Notes: generated by a model not told the origin, from the letters alone. Positions 17,339 to 27,333 are shown, numbered from the stretch's first letter. The stretch is DNA of 64,000 nucleotides from Polaromonas vacuolata (GCF_012584515.1 NZ_CP051461.1:2785501-2849500); one strand, 5' to 3'. A program made the numbers and translations.

Positions 17339-17881
17339 TCACTCTTGGGGCGTTAATTTACAAATACCGCCGACACAGCGCATTTGCATGGCTTTGGCTT
17401 TAACTGGCGCAGCCTCTATGGCTTTGGTCTGTGCAATACGCACAGTGCAATCGCCCGGTACTGTGCTGCAAAGGGCTGCATCACTTAAGCCGATTTTTTT
17501 TTGTCGAACTCGAAAGTCGATTAAAAATTCACTCGCAATTTGTTCAGAGTTGAGGTGGCCGACGCGCATATAGCTAAGTGCACCTACAAAGCCAAAGTAA
17601 GCTGTGCCTAGTCTTTCATACGCTGTCTTTCCAGTCGCATCGCGCAAATTACGCAAGCACTGTGCGTAAGCGTTGGTGTCGCGATACATCTCTTTAAAAC
17701 ACTGACTTTGTGCAAAAGCTGCGGCAGTACTAATTTTTGCTAGCGACTGATCTTGACCAGTTTTCTGGTCTTGACTGCGCGTTAAGTTGTTCTCATCAGC
17801 CATGACAGAAAAAGACAAACTCATCAGCAAAAACCCGCACAGAGTTAGCGGAGTCAACTTTATAAAACGACGAGACTGCAT
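17339..17881 (-). CDS. Hypothetical secreted protein
   Basis: 180-residue protein of unknown function. A signal peptide (MQSRRFIKLTPLTLCGFLLMSLSFSVMADE) covers the first 30 or so residues. The mature part has six cysteines (CFKEMYRDTNAYAQCLRN, ALCSTVPGDC, MRCVGGIC), suggesting disulfide bonds in the periplasm. Start set at 17881, where the signal peptide begins cleanly; an in-frame GTG at 17908 would add nine residues. No family recognised. Convergent with the ABC ATPase gene. Confidence 0.65.
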   Translation of the reverse strand: MQSRRFIKLTPLTLCGFLLMSLSFSVMADENNLTRSQDQKTGQDQSLAKISTAAAFAQSQCFKEMYRDTNAYAQCLRNLRDATGKTAYERLGTAYFGFVGALSYMRVGHLNSEQIASEFLIDFRVRQKKIGLSDAALCSTVPGDCTVRIAQTKAIEAAPVKAKAMQMRCVGGICKLTPQE

Positions 17882-17983
17882 AATAATTTTAAAAAATATG
17901 ACGTCCACCTGTGATCAGGTGGGCGTATAGGCCGTAGAAAAAGTATCCTTAAAAAGAGCTGTTATTTTTTACGTCGCTATTTT

Positions 17984-20332
17984 TTAGTTGATACGCGTAA
18001 TACGGGGCGCAGGAGGACTGAGCGGTGAGTTGGTCGCAAAAAAGTTTATGAACGCGACTAAATCATTGGTCTTGGTGTCTAGCGGATTAGTGCCAGTCGC
18101 CATGACTGAAAAGTTGTCACCACCAGCGGCAAGAAAACTATTGGTCACTACCCGATAACTCTTGGCAAAATCGATCAACACACCATTGAGTTTAAGACTA
18201 CCGGCAACTAAACGATTGCCATTGCCAGCGGCTGCGCCGGCCGCTTGATTATTGTCATAACTGTAAGTTAGACCTTTAGACACTTGCAACAATCGACCCA
18301 CAGCACCACTTGCCGGATTGGTTTTAGCCGTGTTGTTAGGCGCTTCCCATTGCTGCTCTAACAAACGCACAATTTGCGCACCGGTCAAATTGAGCGTGAA
18401 CAATGTATTACCGAATGGCTCTACCGTATTGAGCGCTGCGTAGGTCACAACACCAGCATCAACGAAAGCAAGGTCGGCGCGTACGCTGCCCGGATTCACA
18501 AACGCCATGTCAGCACCAGCGCTGACACCGGCTAAATAGCTATCGGCCATCAGATCACCCAATGGACCTTCTGCCGTTTCATCGCGGGTCGGTGTGCCAG
18601 AGCTAGAGAGCAAAGCGCGGTTAATGCTTTGAGTAATTGTGCCCACTTGCTTGGTCGCAAGAGTAGTCGAGAGCGTGGAATACTTAGTCACCAATGCATC
18701 AATAGCCGGGTCTTTGGTCACAGCGGTAAAGCCCACGGGTAGTGAAGCATTGCCAAGTAAATCCGCTCGAATCACCGGCACCGTATTCGCAGACATAGCC
18801 GTCACGCCCTTGGAAGGCTGAATCATCAAATCAATGGCGCTGACCGCACCGCCGTAGTAACCGGTAGAGGTGAGTAGAAAATTCTTCTTAGCGGCCTTGC
18901 CTAAATAGTTGCAAACATATTCTTGATGCGTGTGGCCACTGACAACTATGTCGACATTGCTGCTCAGCTTATCGGCAACACCCAAAATATCGCCGCTAAA
19001 ACCGGGGCAAGTTTTGTCATTAATCGTGCCCGCAGTGGTTTGCCCGCCTTGGTGAATAAGCACCACCACAGCACTGACACCGTCACTTTTCATTTTTGCT
19101 GCGAATTTATTAATCACAGCCGACTCTTCAGAAAAAGTCAAACCGGCAATGCCACCTGCACTGACTGCATTAGGCGTTGCTTGAAAAGTAAGGCCGATAA
19201 AGCCAACACTGACAGTGCCAAAACGCTTGATGTATGTCGAGGCTAAAAGCGGTTTACCGCTATCCGTAAAAACCACATTGGCCGACAAGTATTTGTACTT
19301 AGCACCCGGAAACTTGCTGTCTACTAAACAGGTGTCGGAGCCAATAGCACCTTGATTTCCAGCTGCCGGGAAGCAACCACCATTTTGTATGCGTAGCAAC
19401 TCGGCCTGACCGCTATCGAATTCGTGATTTCCAACAGAGCTAGCTTCCAAACCAATATTATTCAAAATATCCACACTGGCTTCATCGTGAGTCGCTAAGG
19501 AGGCAAAGGGCGATGCACCTATCAAATCACCAGCACCGACCAAAATATTATTTGGGTTTTCGTTCTTTAAATTTTTGACTAGAGTAGCTAAATAAGCCGC
19601 ACCACCTACTGCTACTTTTTGACCGGCACCACCATTGGGTAATACCAGTGTGCCGCCGTTGGTGCTAGATGGTGGCTGAAAATTACCGTGAAAATCATTC
19701 ATTGCAATGATGCGCACACTGACAGGCTTAATCGCTATGCTGTCGAGCAACTTATCGTAATCATTGCCTTGACTGAGACTGCTTTTAGCAACTAATACGT
19801 CGGTCATAAAGTTGCGGATCTGGCTTACGTCAAAACCACTGTCTTTAAGATTTTGTAAAACCAAAACCTGAGCCGCAGTCATTTTTTCAGCGCTAACACT
19901 GGCGGCAAAACCAGAATCAAAACGGGCGAAAAAATCTGCGGTATCAGCGCTATCTTGAGACAGCGAGGCCAGCAATTGCTCAGTCAGTGGCGTGACATTG
20001 GCCACAGCTGATCGGCTCGAACTATTGGCCACAGAATGCAGCCGGCGTTGACCGTCGCTGACTTCAACCAAACAAGGAAAACTACCACTCGCAGTGACAG
20101 CAAAACCACCGTCAAGACCGGTTTTGGTGATGGCGGCTAGCGTGCTGTTTAAGCATTTAACCTGCACGTCAGCATTTATCATTGCCGCGCCAGTAGCTGC
20201 GACTCCGCTGACATTGACAGATAAAGGCGTACTGACGCTAGAGCCGCCACAACCCAAAAGTGCAGCTGTGCTGATAGCGGCTGTGACTAAGCTAAGCAAC
20301 AGACCTGTAGGCATACGCAGGTATAGTTTCAT
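17984..20332 (-). CDS. 5'-nucleotidase / UshA-type metallophosphatase, lipoprotein
   Basis: 782-residue surface or periplasmic bifunctional metallophosphatase/5'-nucleotidase that salvages phosphate and nucleosides from nucleotides. A lipobox (ALLGC) ends the signal peptide at Cys 28. About 170 residues of unassigned N-terminal sequence follow, then the calcineurin-like metallophosphatase domain (IIAMNDFHGNFQPP; SVGNHEFDSG; VDIVVSGHTHQEYVC) and the C-terminal nucleotidase domain (GDLMADSYLAG, ADMAFVNPGSVRADL, VEPFGNTLFTLNLTGAQIV). The DxH, GNHE and GHTH metal motifs are complete. The extra N-terminal domain is longer than in E. coli UshA. Confidence 0.9.
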   Translation of the reverse strand: MKLYLRMPTGLLLSLVTAAISTAALLGCGGSSVSTPLSVNVSGVAATGAAMINADVQVKCLNSTLAAITKTGLDGGFAVTASGSFPCLVEVSDGQRRLHSVANSSSRSAVANVTPLTEQLLASLSQDSADTADFFARFDSGFAASVSAEKMTAAQVLVLQNLKDSGFDVSQIRNFMTDVLVAKSSLSQGNDYDKLLDSIAIKPVSVRIIAMNDFHGNFQPPSSTNGGTLVLPNGGAGQKVAVGGAAYLATLVKNLKNENPNNILVGAGDLIGASPFASLATHDEASVDILNNIGLEASSVGNHEFDSGQAELLRIQNGGCFPAAGNQGAIGSDTCLVDSKFPGAKYKYLSANVVFTDSGKPLLASTYIKRFGTVSVGFIGLTFQATPNAVSAGGIAGLTFSEESAVINKFAAKMKSDGVSAVVVLIHQGGQTTAGTINDKTCPGFSGDILGVADKLSSNVDIVVSGHTHQEYVCNYLGKAAKKNFLLTSTGYYGGAVSAIDLMIQPSKGVTAMSANTVPVIRADLLGNASLPVGFTAVTKDPAIDALVTKYSTLSTTLATKQVGTITQSINRALLSSSGTPTRDETAEGPLGDLMADSYLAGVSAGADMAFVNPGSVRADLAFVDAGVVTYAALNTVEPFGNTLFTLNLTGAQIVRLLEQQWEAPNNTAKTNPASGAVGRLLQVSKGLTYSYDNNQAAGAAAGNGNRLVAGSLKLNGVLIDFAKSYRVVTNSFLAAGGDNFSVMATGTNPLDTKTNDLVAFINFFATNSPLSPPAPRITRIN

Positions 20333-20481
20333 TTATCAACTCCATTTAAGTTGACTGCATAGTATGAAACATACGTGTCATATTAATGACCGAATACTTC
20401 AGTCACGCAAGACTATTTGTCAGCCTTGGTTATGCGTCCACGCCAATCCTAAGGGCTTAGCGTTTAAAAGTATGGCGTAAT

Positions 20482-20838
20482 TTACTTGGCTAATTCAAGT
20501 GCCGTCACCATCATTTTTCCGCCTTCATTGGCAACGACAAATTTGATTTTGTCGCCAGCCTTGACCTTGTCTAAAAAGGCGGCTTCTTTGACGGTGAAAA
20601 TCATAGTCATGCCGGGCATGTCGAGATTTTTTATCTCTCCGTGCTTGATGGTGATCTTGCTGGCATCTTTATTGACTTTTTTGACTTCACCGTCTGTCAT
20701 AGGAAAAGTTTTGCCCGAATCGGCCTTACCCATTTCCATTTTAGGCATATCAGTTTGTGCCATTGCCACACCAGGTGCGGCAATCAAAGCGGCCAAAACA
20801 GTAGCGCTGACGGCGAGTAGTTGCTTGATATTTTTCAT
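20482..20838 (-). CDS. cusF: Periplasmic copper-binding protein, CusF family
   Basis: 118-residue periplasmic metallochaperone. Signal peptide to VAMAQ, then a small OB-fold domain with GEVKKVNKDASKITIKHGEIKNLDMPGMTMIF, in which the His and the DMPGMTM methionines are the Cu(I)/Ag(I) ligands; the Trp of E. coli CusF is not seen, as in many homologues. Last gene of the copper operon running from 23946, 46 bases after the cupredoxin gene. Confidence 0.9.
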   Translation of the reverse strand: MKNIKQLLAVSATVLAALIAAPGVAMAQTDMPKMEMGKADSGKTFPMTDGEVKKVNKDASKITIKHGEIKNLDMPGMTMIFTVKEAAFLDKVKAGDKIKFVVANEGGKMMVTALELAK

Positions 20839-20884
20839 TTCTAAAGTCCTTGAATACGATTAATTAAATTGAGTAAAAGCGCTA

Positions 20885-21379
20885 TTACTTGGCTGAAACT
20901 TTGACTTGGCCCTTCATGCCAGCTTCATAGTGACCGGGCATCAGGCAAGCGAAGTTAACTGTGCCGGCTTTGCTGAATTGCCAAATAATTTCGCCTTCTG
21001 TACCGGGAGCCAAAGTTAGCTTGCCGGGTTCGTCATGTTCCATGCCTGGGAATTTTTTCATTTCTTCCAAATGCGCCAGCAAATATTTCTCGGAACCCAA
21101 ACTCATCTCATGCTTGACCTTGCCGGTATTTTTCACCAGCAAACGAATGGTTTCGCCTTTTTTCGCTTGTATGTCCGATGGCGTGTAGCGCATGCTGTCT
21201 GACATTTCAACAGTGATGGTGCGAGTCACCTTGGCTACAACGCCCGGCTTGCCGATGGCAGATTCGCCATGGCCAGCGTCATGCCCGCCTGCGTGGTTGC
21301 CCGCAGCTAACGCGCCTGAAGACAGGCTGGCAATGGCGAGCGTAGCTAAAAAGACAGTAGCGACTTTGGATAATTTCAT
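20885..21379 (-). CDS. Plastocyanin-like cupredoxin, copper resistance
   Basis: 164-residue exported cupredoxin. Signal peptide to ALAAG, a His-rich linker (NHAGGHDAGHGES), then a beta-barrel with type-1 copper ligands: His in VKHEMSL and the C-terminal CLMPGHYEAGM loop giving Cys, His and Met. It probably carries copper or electrons in the periplasm. Placed between multicopper oxidase and CusF genes in one operon. Confidence 0.88.
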   Translation of the reverse strand: MKLSKVATVFLATLAIASLSSGALAAGNHAGGHDAGHGESAIGKPGVVAKVTRTITVEMSDSMRYTPSDIQAKKGETIRLLVKNTGKVKHEMSLGSEKYLLAHLEEMKKFPGMEHDEPGKLTLAPGTEGEIIWQFSKAGTVNFACLMPGHYEAGMKGQVKVSAK

Positions 21380-21418
21380 GCTATTCCTTACTTGGAAGAT
21401 TTAAAAAGATTTGAAAAA

Positions 21419-22825
21419 TTAGTGACCAGAATGTGATGATGGCTTTTTAGCATTCATCACAGCCGAGGTCGGTGTTTTTGCTGCATCGGCATTGTCTATT
21501 TCCGAGCGCATGCGTGCAGGCTCAGACAGCGGCCCGGTGTATTCCGACGCAACCGTACCTTTGGGATGCTGATAAGGACCGGGATCGCTGTAGTCGCCTG
21601 GCTTTTGGTCCTTGCGCACCTTGAGCATGCTAAACATACCACCCATCTCAACCGATCCAAACTGTCCCTGCCCCGTCATCATAGGTGCGGTGTTGTCCGG
21701 GATGGGCATTTCCATTTGTCCCATGTCGGCCATACCGCGCTCACCCATGAGCATATAGTCGGGCGCAGTCTTTTGGATTTTTTTGATCAGTCCGCGGTGA
21801 TCTACGCCGACCATGGTTGGTACTGTGTGGCCCATTGCGTTCATGGTGTGGTGGCTCTTGTGGCAATGAAATGCCCAGTCACCTTCTTCATCAGCCACGA
21901 ACTCAATTTGACGCATTTGTCCCACCGCTACATCGGTAGTGACTTCATACCAACGGGTTGAAGGCGGTGTTGGTCCACCGTCAGTGCCGGTCACTAAAAA
22001 TTCATGGCCGTGCAGATGAATCGGGTGATTTGTCATGGTCAGGTTTCCCACACGCACACGAACCCTGTCGTTCTTACGCACATTGAGCGTATCGATGCCG
22101 GGGAAAACCCGGCTATTCCAAGACCAAATATTAAAGTCCAGCATGGTGTTGATCTTGGGCGTTTTAGTGCCCGGCTCAATATCAAAAGAATTGAGCAAAA
22201 AGCAAAAGTCGCGGTCCACATCACTGATGTGCGGATGCTTAACCTTGGGGTGGGTAACCCAAGAGCCCATCAAACCCATGGCCATTTGCACCATTTCATC
22301 CGCATGCGGGTGATACATAAACGTGCCGGGACGACGCGCGACAAACTCGTACATATAGGTCTTGCCAACCGGAATTGCTTTTTGGTTAATACCGCTGACA
22401 CCGTCCATACCATTTGGCACACGCTGGCCATGCCAATGAACTGATGTGTGTTCGGGCAGTTTGTTGGTGACGAAAATGCGTATGCGGTCGCCCTCAACCA
22501 CTTCAATGGTTGGGCCTGGACTCTGACCGTTGTAGCCCCACATATTGACTTTGAAACCGGGCGCCATTTCGCGCTCTATCGGCTCAGCCACCAAATGGAA
22601 TTCTTTAAAGCCATTATTCATGCGCCACGGCAACGTCCAACCATTGAGCGTGACAACCGGGTTGTAAGGCCTTCCGGTGGTAGGGATGAGTGGTGGTGCG
22701 GTTTCAACGGAAGTGCGCATTACCGGTTCAGGTAAGCCAGCTAACGCAGTTCGAGACACAGCCAGGCCAGCCACCGCAGTGGCTGCACCAGCGAAAAATT
22801 GGCGGCGTGAATTATCTTGGTTCAT
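21419..22825 (-). CDS. copA: Multicopper oxidase (CopA-like), Tat-exported
   Basis: 468-residue multicopper oxidase, likely oxidising Cu(I) in the periplasm. Twin-arginine signal (SRRQFFAGAATAVAG). Copper ligand motifs are all present: HWHG (130-133), HPHAD (172-176), HPIHLHGHEF and HCHKSHHTMNAMGH for the trinuclear and type-1 sites. A Met-rich stretch near the C-terminus (MGERGMADMGQMEMPIPDNTAPMM) resembles copper-sensing Met repeats of CopA/CueO. The symbol is by function and context; it is shorter than plasmid CopA. Confidence 0.9.
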   Translation of the reverse strand: MNQDNSRRQFFAGAATAVAGLAVSRTALAGLPEPVMRTSVETAPPLIPTTGRPYNPVVTLNGWTLPWRMNNGFKEFHLVAEPIEREMAPGFKVNMWGYNGQSPGPTIEVVEGDRIRIFVTNKLPEHTSVHWHGQRVPNGMDGVSGINQKAIPVGKTYMYEFVARRPGTFMYHPHADEMVQMAMGLMGSWVTHPKVKHPHISDVDRDFCFLLNSFDIEPGTKTPKINTMLDFNIWSWNSRVFPGIDTLNVRKNDRVRVRVGNLTMTNHPIHLHGHEFLVTGTDGGPTPPSTRWYEVTTDVAVGQMRQIEFVADEEGDWAFHCHKSHHTMNAMGHTVPTMVGVDHRGLIKKIQKTAPDYMLMGERGMADMGQMEMPIPDNTAPMMTGQGQFGSVEMGGMFSMLKVRKDQKPGDYSDPGPYQHPKGTVASEYTGPLSEPARMRSEIDNADAAKTPTSAVMNAKKPSSHSGH

Positions 22826-22872
22826 GTTTATTCCTATGGATTAGTTGGCTGGGCTAGCGTATGCAGCCAAGC

Positions 22873-23946
22873 TCAAAACTTGGCCGCAGTGACGCCTTGC
22901 AAAGTCATCTGCAAATTAGTCTCGGCCATTAAATAGTCGCGCTGGGCATTCAGCACGGCCAAGTCAGCGTGCAACTTGGCGCTGCTTTGCGCTAACAAAT
23001 CCCAAACGCTGAGCAACATGCCGTTGTAGCGGAGCACGGTTTCGTCATACATAAATACGTTTACTTTTTGCTCATCTAGCGCCAGTTGTGCCATTGAATA
23101 ACTGGCTTTATAAGCGGAGAAAGCTTGCGACACCGTGCTCTGAGAGTAAATAGCCTCAGAGCGGGGAAGCACTGCGCGAATAGATGTCAACGCTTTGTCA
23201 ACGGTGTCCGCACTAATGGCCTGCTTTGGCAAGTCTGACAGTGCCTCAGGTAGGCCGACAGTAGAGTAGACACCCCGCAACCTAAGCGCCTTGAACAAAT
23301 GGACTTGAGCTTGCTCGGCCTCTAACTGCGTTTTGAGCGTCTGCTGTTTCACCGCAATTAGGCGCGACTGCGACTGGGCTTGCTCAAGCCGGCTCCAGTT
23401 TCCAACGCGAACCATGCGCCTAGCTAGCTCACCGGCAGTGGCATAAGCCTCTTCGATTTCATACTGAAGTTTTAATCCAGTTTGAGCGGCAACTACTTCA
23501 AACCAAGCTTTGCGGGCATCTGCGGCGGCTTCTAGGATTTCGTCGAAATCCTCAACTCGCCGGCGTACAGCCGGATCGACCTCTAACCAGTTGCCAGCTG
23601 CAATATGCGCTTGGTTGGCAGTGCCCAACTGAGCGAGCGAATCTGCCCACGCGGGATGGCCGCGCCAAGCGAGGCGAACGGCGACATCGGCAGTCGGCAT
23701 CATCACGTCAGGGGTTGCGAAAGGCAGATCTTTAACCGGGTTTGAATTGGCTTTATCCCACTTAAGAACGTCCGCATGACCGCGTTCAAACTGCGATACC
23801 CCATCATTGGCCTTGCGCCAATCTATCGTTTCCTGCTCAAGGGGATCTTGTTTTGCTTGCTCTGCGGAAGCTGAACCGATCAATGCACACAGGCCTAGAG
23901 TTGCCAGCCACAACGGCCTAGGACGGAGAAAAGAGATGCGATTCAT
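22873..23946 (-). CDS. TolC-like outer membrane efflux protein (short), copper locus
   Basis: 357-residue exported, mostly helical protein with the heptad style of TolC/CusC helices (AAGNWLEVDPAVRRRVEDFDEILEAAADARKAWFEV, RMVRVGNWSRLEQAQSQSRLIAVKQQ). It is shorter than typical 420-480-residue TolC proteins and seems to lack part of the first repeat, so a complete channel is uncertain. First gene of the copper operon, divergent from the two-component system. No CusA pump or CusB adaptor gene is in the window. Confidence 0.7.
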   Translation of the reverse strand: MNRISFLRPRPLWLATLGLCALIGSASAEQAKQDPLEQETIDWRKANDGVSQFERGHADVLKWDKANSNPVKDLPFATPDVMMPTADVAVRLAWRGHPAWADSLAQLGTANQAHIAAGNWLEVDPAVRRRVEDFDEILEAAADARKAWFEVVAAQTGLKLQYEIEEAYATAGELARRMVRVGNWSRLEQAQSQSRLIAVKQQTLKTQLEAEQAQVHLFKALRLRGVYSTVGLPEALSDLPKQAISADTVDKALTSIRAVLPRSEAIYSQSTVSQAFSAYKASYSMAQLALDEQKVNVFMYDETVLRYNGMLLSVWDLLAQSSAKLHADLAVLNAQRDYLMAETNLQMTLQGVTAAKF

Positions 23947-24018
23947 GAAATAACCTTCGTTGTATTTGAAACTTTTTAAAGTTTATAAAGGCAGTGGCTA
24001 CGCCTACATGTCGTCTAG

Positions 24019-24034
24019 ATTACAAATTTGTTAT
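24019..24034. promoter_or_regulatory. Candidate CopR/CusR operator
   Basis: ATTACAAATTTGTTAT contains the perfect palindrome ACAAATTTGT and sits in the divergent spacer between copper operon and regulator gene. It resembles cop/cus boxes (ACAA-TTGT half-sites). Placement suits control of both directions. Confidence 0.55.
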
Positions 24035-24088
24035 GTTGCACAAGCAGTGCCCCAACCAAGGCACACTCAAAGCAAAGGATGAGCGACT

Positions 24089-24778
24089 GTGAAAATATTA
24101 ATCGTTGAAGATGAGCCCAAAACCGGCGAGTATCTTCGCAAAGGACTGAAAGAGGCCAGTTTTGTGGTGGATTTGTCATCCGATGGCATTGACGGGCTGC
24201 ACAACGCGCTTGAGGGCGAGTACGACTTAATTCTGCTGGACGTCATGCTTCCCGGTATGGATGGCTGGGAAGTCATGCGCAATCTACGCCAAAAAGGCAA
24301 TGAAGTGCCGGTTCTGTTTCTAACCGCCAAAGACCAAATAGAAGACCGTGTCAAAGGCTTGGAACTTGGCGCTGATGACTACTTAGTCAAACCATTTTCT
24401 TTTGCTGAATTACTAGCCCGTGTACGAACCATACTGCGCAGGGGTAAACCCAGCGTCGAAGCCAGCATCATCAAAGTCGCTGACTTAGAACTAGATTTAC
24501 TGCGCCGCAGAGTGTCGCGCGCCGGTAAAAGAATAGAGCTCACTTCCAAAGAATTCGGTTTGTTAGAACTATTGATGCGAAGACAAGGCGAGGTACTGCC
24601 GCGCTCCCTGATTGCGTCTCAGGTTTGGGATATGAATTTCGACAGTGATACAAATGTGATTGAAGTAGCCGTCAGGCGCTTGCGCAGCAAAATTGACGAT
24701 GCGTATGAGCCCAAGCTGCTGCAAACCGTCAGAGGCATGGGCTATGTGATCGAGTCACCCTTGCAATCCTCATGCTGA
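24089..24778 (+). CDS. copR: Heavy-metal response regulator, CopR/CusR family
   Basis: 229-residue OmpR-type regulator: receiver domain ([18 protein letters not shown], acceptor Asp in [11 protein letters not shown], Lys in [15 protein letters not shown]) and winged-helix DNA-binding domain ([54 protein letters not shown]), a sequence style typical of copper/silver regulators. GTG start behind AAGGATG. Followed 7 bases later by its kinase gene and divergent from the copper operon it presumably controls. Confidence 0.93.
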   Translation: MKILIVEDEPKTGEYLRKGLKEASFVVDLSSDGIDGLHNALEGEYDLILLDVMLPGMDGWEVMRNLRQKGNEVPVLFLTAKDQIEDRVKGLELGADDYLVKPFSFAELLARVRTILRRGKPSVEASIIKVADLELDLLRRRVSRAGKRIELTSKEFGLLELLMRRQGEVLPRSLIASQVWDMNFDSDTNVIEVAVRRLRSKIDDAYEPKLLQTVRGMGYVIESPLQSSC

Positions 24779-24785
24779 CGCACCT

Positions 24786-26195
24786 ATGACTAGTTTTTCG
24801 CTCACTACCCGGCTGACCTTGTTTTACACACTGGTCTCAGCGCTGGTTTTACTCGGCTTGGGCTGGTTGACATCGGCCGCGATGAACCAGCATTTTGACG
24901 CTTTAGACCGCGCTGGTTTGCAAGACAAAATTCATCTTATTGAAGAAGTCGGTGCCAAAGCAGAATCAAAAAGTGATTTACAAAAACGCTTGGCTGATGT
25001 GCTGCACAGTCACGAAGGCTTAATAGTTACGCTACAAACCAACGGGCAAACGCTGTTTGCAACCGAGGCTTTAAAAATTCCTGATGCGGCGATTAAAAAT
25101 TTAAGTCAAGAATCCAAAACACAAAAATTATTCAATTGGGAAACTAAAGACCATCAATACCGCGCTTTAGGCGCACTCATCTCAACGCCCTTAATTGGGG
25201 ATGAAGTTTTGACTTTATGGGTTGTTTTAGACAGTAAATTACATGCGCATTTTCAGGAACATTTTCGTTTTACTTTGGCGATCTACGTCATATTGGCTAC
25301 GGTTTTCAGCGGCTTATTAGGCTGGCTGGCTGCCAAACAAGGCTTAGCACCCCTGCGAATTATGAAGAGCAGAGCGCAAGCCGTGACGTCCAACAAAATG
25401 GGTGAGCGCATGCCGGTTAAAACAGTACCGGTAGAAATGGCCGACTTAGCGCAAACACTCAACGATATGTTGGATAGATTGCAAGAAGACTTTAGGCGTT
25501 TGTCAGAGTTTTCATCCGATCTCGCGCATGAGCTACGAACGCCCATCAGCAATTTATTGACAGAAACCCAAGTTACTTTGTCCTCTAAAAGAAGCAACAC
25601 AGAGTATGAAGACGTTTTAGCCTCCAACTCTGAAGAGTTGCAGCGTTTAGCCAGAATGGTGTCTGACATGCTTTTCTTAGCCAAAACGGAAAACGGTCTC
25701 ACACTACCTAGTCAAGAGACCATTGCAATAGCTACTCAAGCGCAAGCCTTGTTTGATTTCTATGAAGCATTGGCTTTTGAAAAGGGAATTTATTTAGCAC
25801 TGACAGGAGAAGGACTCATCAGCGGTGATCGTTTAATGTTGCGCAGAGCTCTGAGCAATTTACTATCCAACGCCCTACGCCACGCCACCATCGGCACAAC
25901 GGTGTCAATCAAAGTAGAAACGATTAACGACAAAGTCCAAGTAAGCGTGATCAACCACGGCAGCATGATTAGTGAAGAAATGCTGCCACGATTGTTTGAC
26001 CGATTTTTTAGAGTCGATAAATCAAGAGCCCATCCGCACAGTGATGGCGCGGGACTAGGCCTAGCAATAACCCGCGCCATCATGCGGGCCCACGGTGGTG
26101 GTGTGACGGTCACATCGCGGCTTGGCGAGACTTGTTTTAGTTTAATTTTTCCAAAAATCGATACTGACAATCACGCTATAAACGCTAACGACTAA
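24786..26195 (+). CDS. copS: Heavy-metal sensor histidine kinase, CopS/CusS family
   Basis: 469-residue membrane kinase: transmembrane segments near residues 10-30 and 160-185 around a periplasmic sensor domain of about 125 residues, a HAMP domain (AAKQGLAPLRIMKSRAQAV), the H box EFSSDLAHELRTPISNL, and a HATPase domain (N box RRALSNLLSNALRHA, G boxes near DGAGLGLAI). Probably senses periplasmic Cu(I) or Ag(I) and phosphorylates the regulator encoded just upstream. Confidence 0.93.
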   Translation: MTSFSLTTRLTLFYTLVSALVLLGLGWLTSAAMNQHFDALDRAGLQDKIHLIEEVGAKAESKSDLQKRLADVLHSHEGLIVTLQTNGQTLFATEALKIPDAAIKNLSQESKTQKLFNWETKDHQYRALGALISTPLIGDEVLTLWVVLDSKLHAHFQEHFRFTLAIYVILATVFSGLLGWLAAKQGLAPLRIMKSRAQAVTSNKMGERMPVKTVPVEMADLAQTLNDMLDRLQEDFRRLSEFSSDLAHELRTPISNLLTETQVTLSSKRSNTEYEDVLASNSEELQRLARMVSDMLFLAKTENGLTLPSQETIAIATQAQALFDFYEALAFEKGIYLALTGEGLISGDRLMLRRALSNLLSNALRHATIGTTVSIKVETINDKVQVSVINHGSMISEEMLPRLFDRFFRVDKSRAHPHSDGAGLGLAITRAIMRAHGGGVTVTSRLGETCFSLIFPKIDTDNHAINAND

Positions 26196-26235
26196 GCCCC
26201 GTAAACCACAGCCTAAAAGCTGCGCTTATCAAATC

Positions 26236-27333
26236 CTAAACCCTGCCTTCTTCTACTCCATGACAAGCAATCTTCACGCCCGCAATCGTCAGCAAACGCG
26301 GCGCTTCCATTCGGCAGCGTTCTTGTACATGCGGGCAGCGCGGATGAAAAGTGCAGCCGCTCGGTGGGTTTAAGGGGTTGGGTACTTCGCCTTGCACCGG
26401 CGTTCTGGCGCGGCCGGTATCGCGCATTTTTGGAATCGCGTCTAACAACATGCGCGTGTAAGGGTGGCGCGGGTTAGAGAACAGCGACTGTTTATCCGCC
26501 AATTCCACCAAGCGCCCGAGGTACATCACACCGACTTGGTCACTCACGTGGCGCACGACGGCAAGATTATGTGAGATGAATAAATACGTCAGGCCGCGGC
26601 TGCGCTGCAAGTCTTTCATGATGTTGAGCACCTGAGCTTGCACACTCACGTCTAAGGCTGAGGTTGGCTCATCACAGACTAAAAATTCTGGTTCAGTCGC
26701 CAGCGCTCTGGCGATCGAAATGCGTTGACGCTGACCGCCGGAGAACTGGTGCGGATACTTTTGCATATCTAAGCGCGACATGCCGACAGATTCAAGCAAA
26801 GACTCGACTCGGCTTTTAAGCTCAGCTGCATCGGTTGCGATGCCGTGCTCTTTGAGCGGCTCACCGACAATGTCACCCACCAACCAGCGCGGGTTCAAAC
26901 TGGCATAGGGGTCTTGAAAAATCATTTGAATCCGCCGGCGCAATTGCAAGCCTTCAGGCTTTTTAAACTGCGCATGAGCGTCTTGCGAATCAAAAGTAAA
27001 ACTACCGCGTGTCGGCTCATTCAAGCCCACCAACAGTTTGGCCACCGTGCTTTTTCCGCAGCCCGATTCACCGACCAAAGCCAGCGTTTTGCCTTTTTCA
27101 ATTTCAAAACTCACGCCATCAACGGCTTTTAATAATAGTCGCGGCTGGCGCTCAATCACGCGGTTTAGCCAAGGCGCAGAAACATCAAAAGTCATGGCTA
27201 AATCATGCGCTTGAACCAAAGCGGTACTGGGCTCTGACATCGGTCTGTGCATCAGACTTTCACCGGGATTTTGGACAATTTTATTCGGCTGTCCTGTGTG
27301 TAAAGGCAGGGGCAATTTAAGAGAATTGTTCAT
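26236..27333 (-). CDS. Peptide ABC transporter ATP-binding protein, DppF/OppF type
   Basis: 365-residue ATPase subunit of a di-/oligopeptide importer. Walker [10 protein letters not shown], signature [15 protein letters not shown], Walker B EFLVCDEPTSALD, plus the C-terminal Cys-rich oligopeptide-ATPase tail (GCTFHPRCPHVQERC) that often binds an Fe-S cluster. The start overlaps the DppD-type stop by 4 bases; about 30 extra N-terminal residues precede the usual start, and an ATG at 27240 is an alternative. Last gene of the five-gene operon 31949-26236. Confidence 0.92.
   Translation of the reverse strand: MNNSLKLPLPLHTGQPNKIVQNPGESLMHRPMSEPSTALVQAHDLAMTFDVSAPWLNRVIERQPRLLLKAVDGVSFEIEKGKTLALVGESGCGKSTVAKLLVGLNEPTRGSFTFDSQDAHAQFKKPEGLQLRRRIQMIFQDPYASLNPRWLVGDIVGEPLKEHGIATDAAELKSRVESLLESVGMSRLDMQKYPHQFSGGQRQRISIARALATEPEFLVCDEPTSALDVSVQAQVLNIMKDLQRSRGLTYLFISHNLAVVRHVSDQVGVMYLGRLVELADKQSLFSNPRHPYTRMLLDAIPKMRDTGRARTPVQGEVPNPLNPPSGCTFHPRCPHVQERCRMEAPRLLTIAGVKIACHGVEEGRV

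Noticed and set aside
22004..22444. 146-residue plus-strand ORF opposite the multicopper oxidase
   Set aside because: Shadow frame; His-rich appearance comes from the complement of copper-ligand codons.
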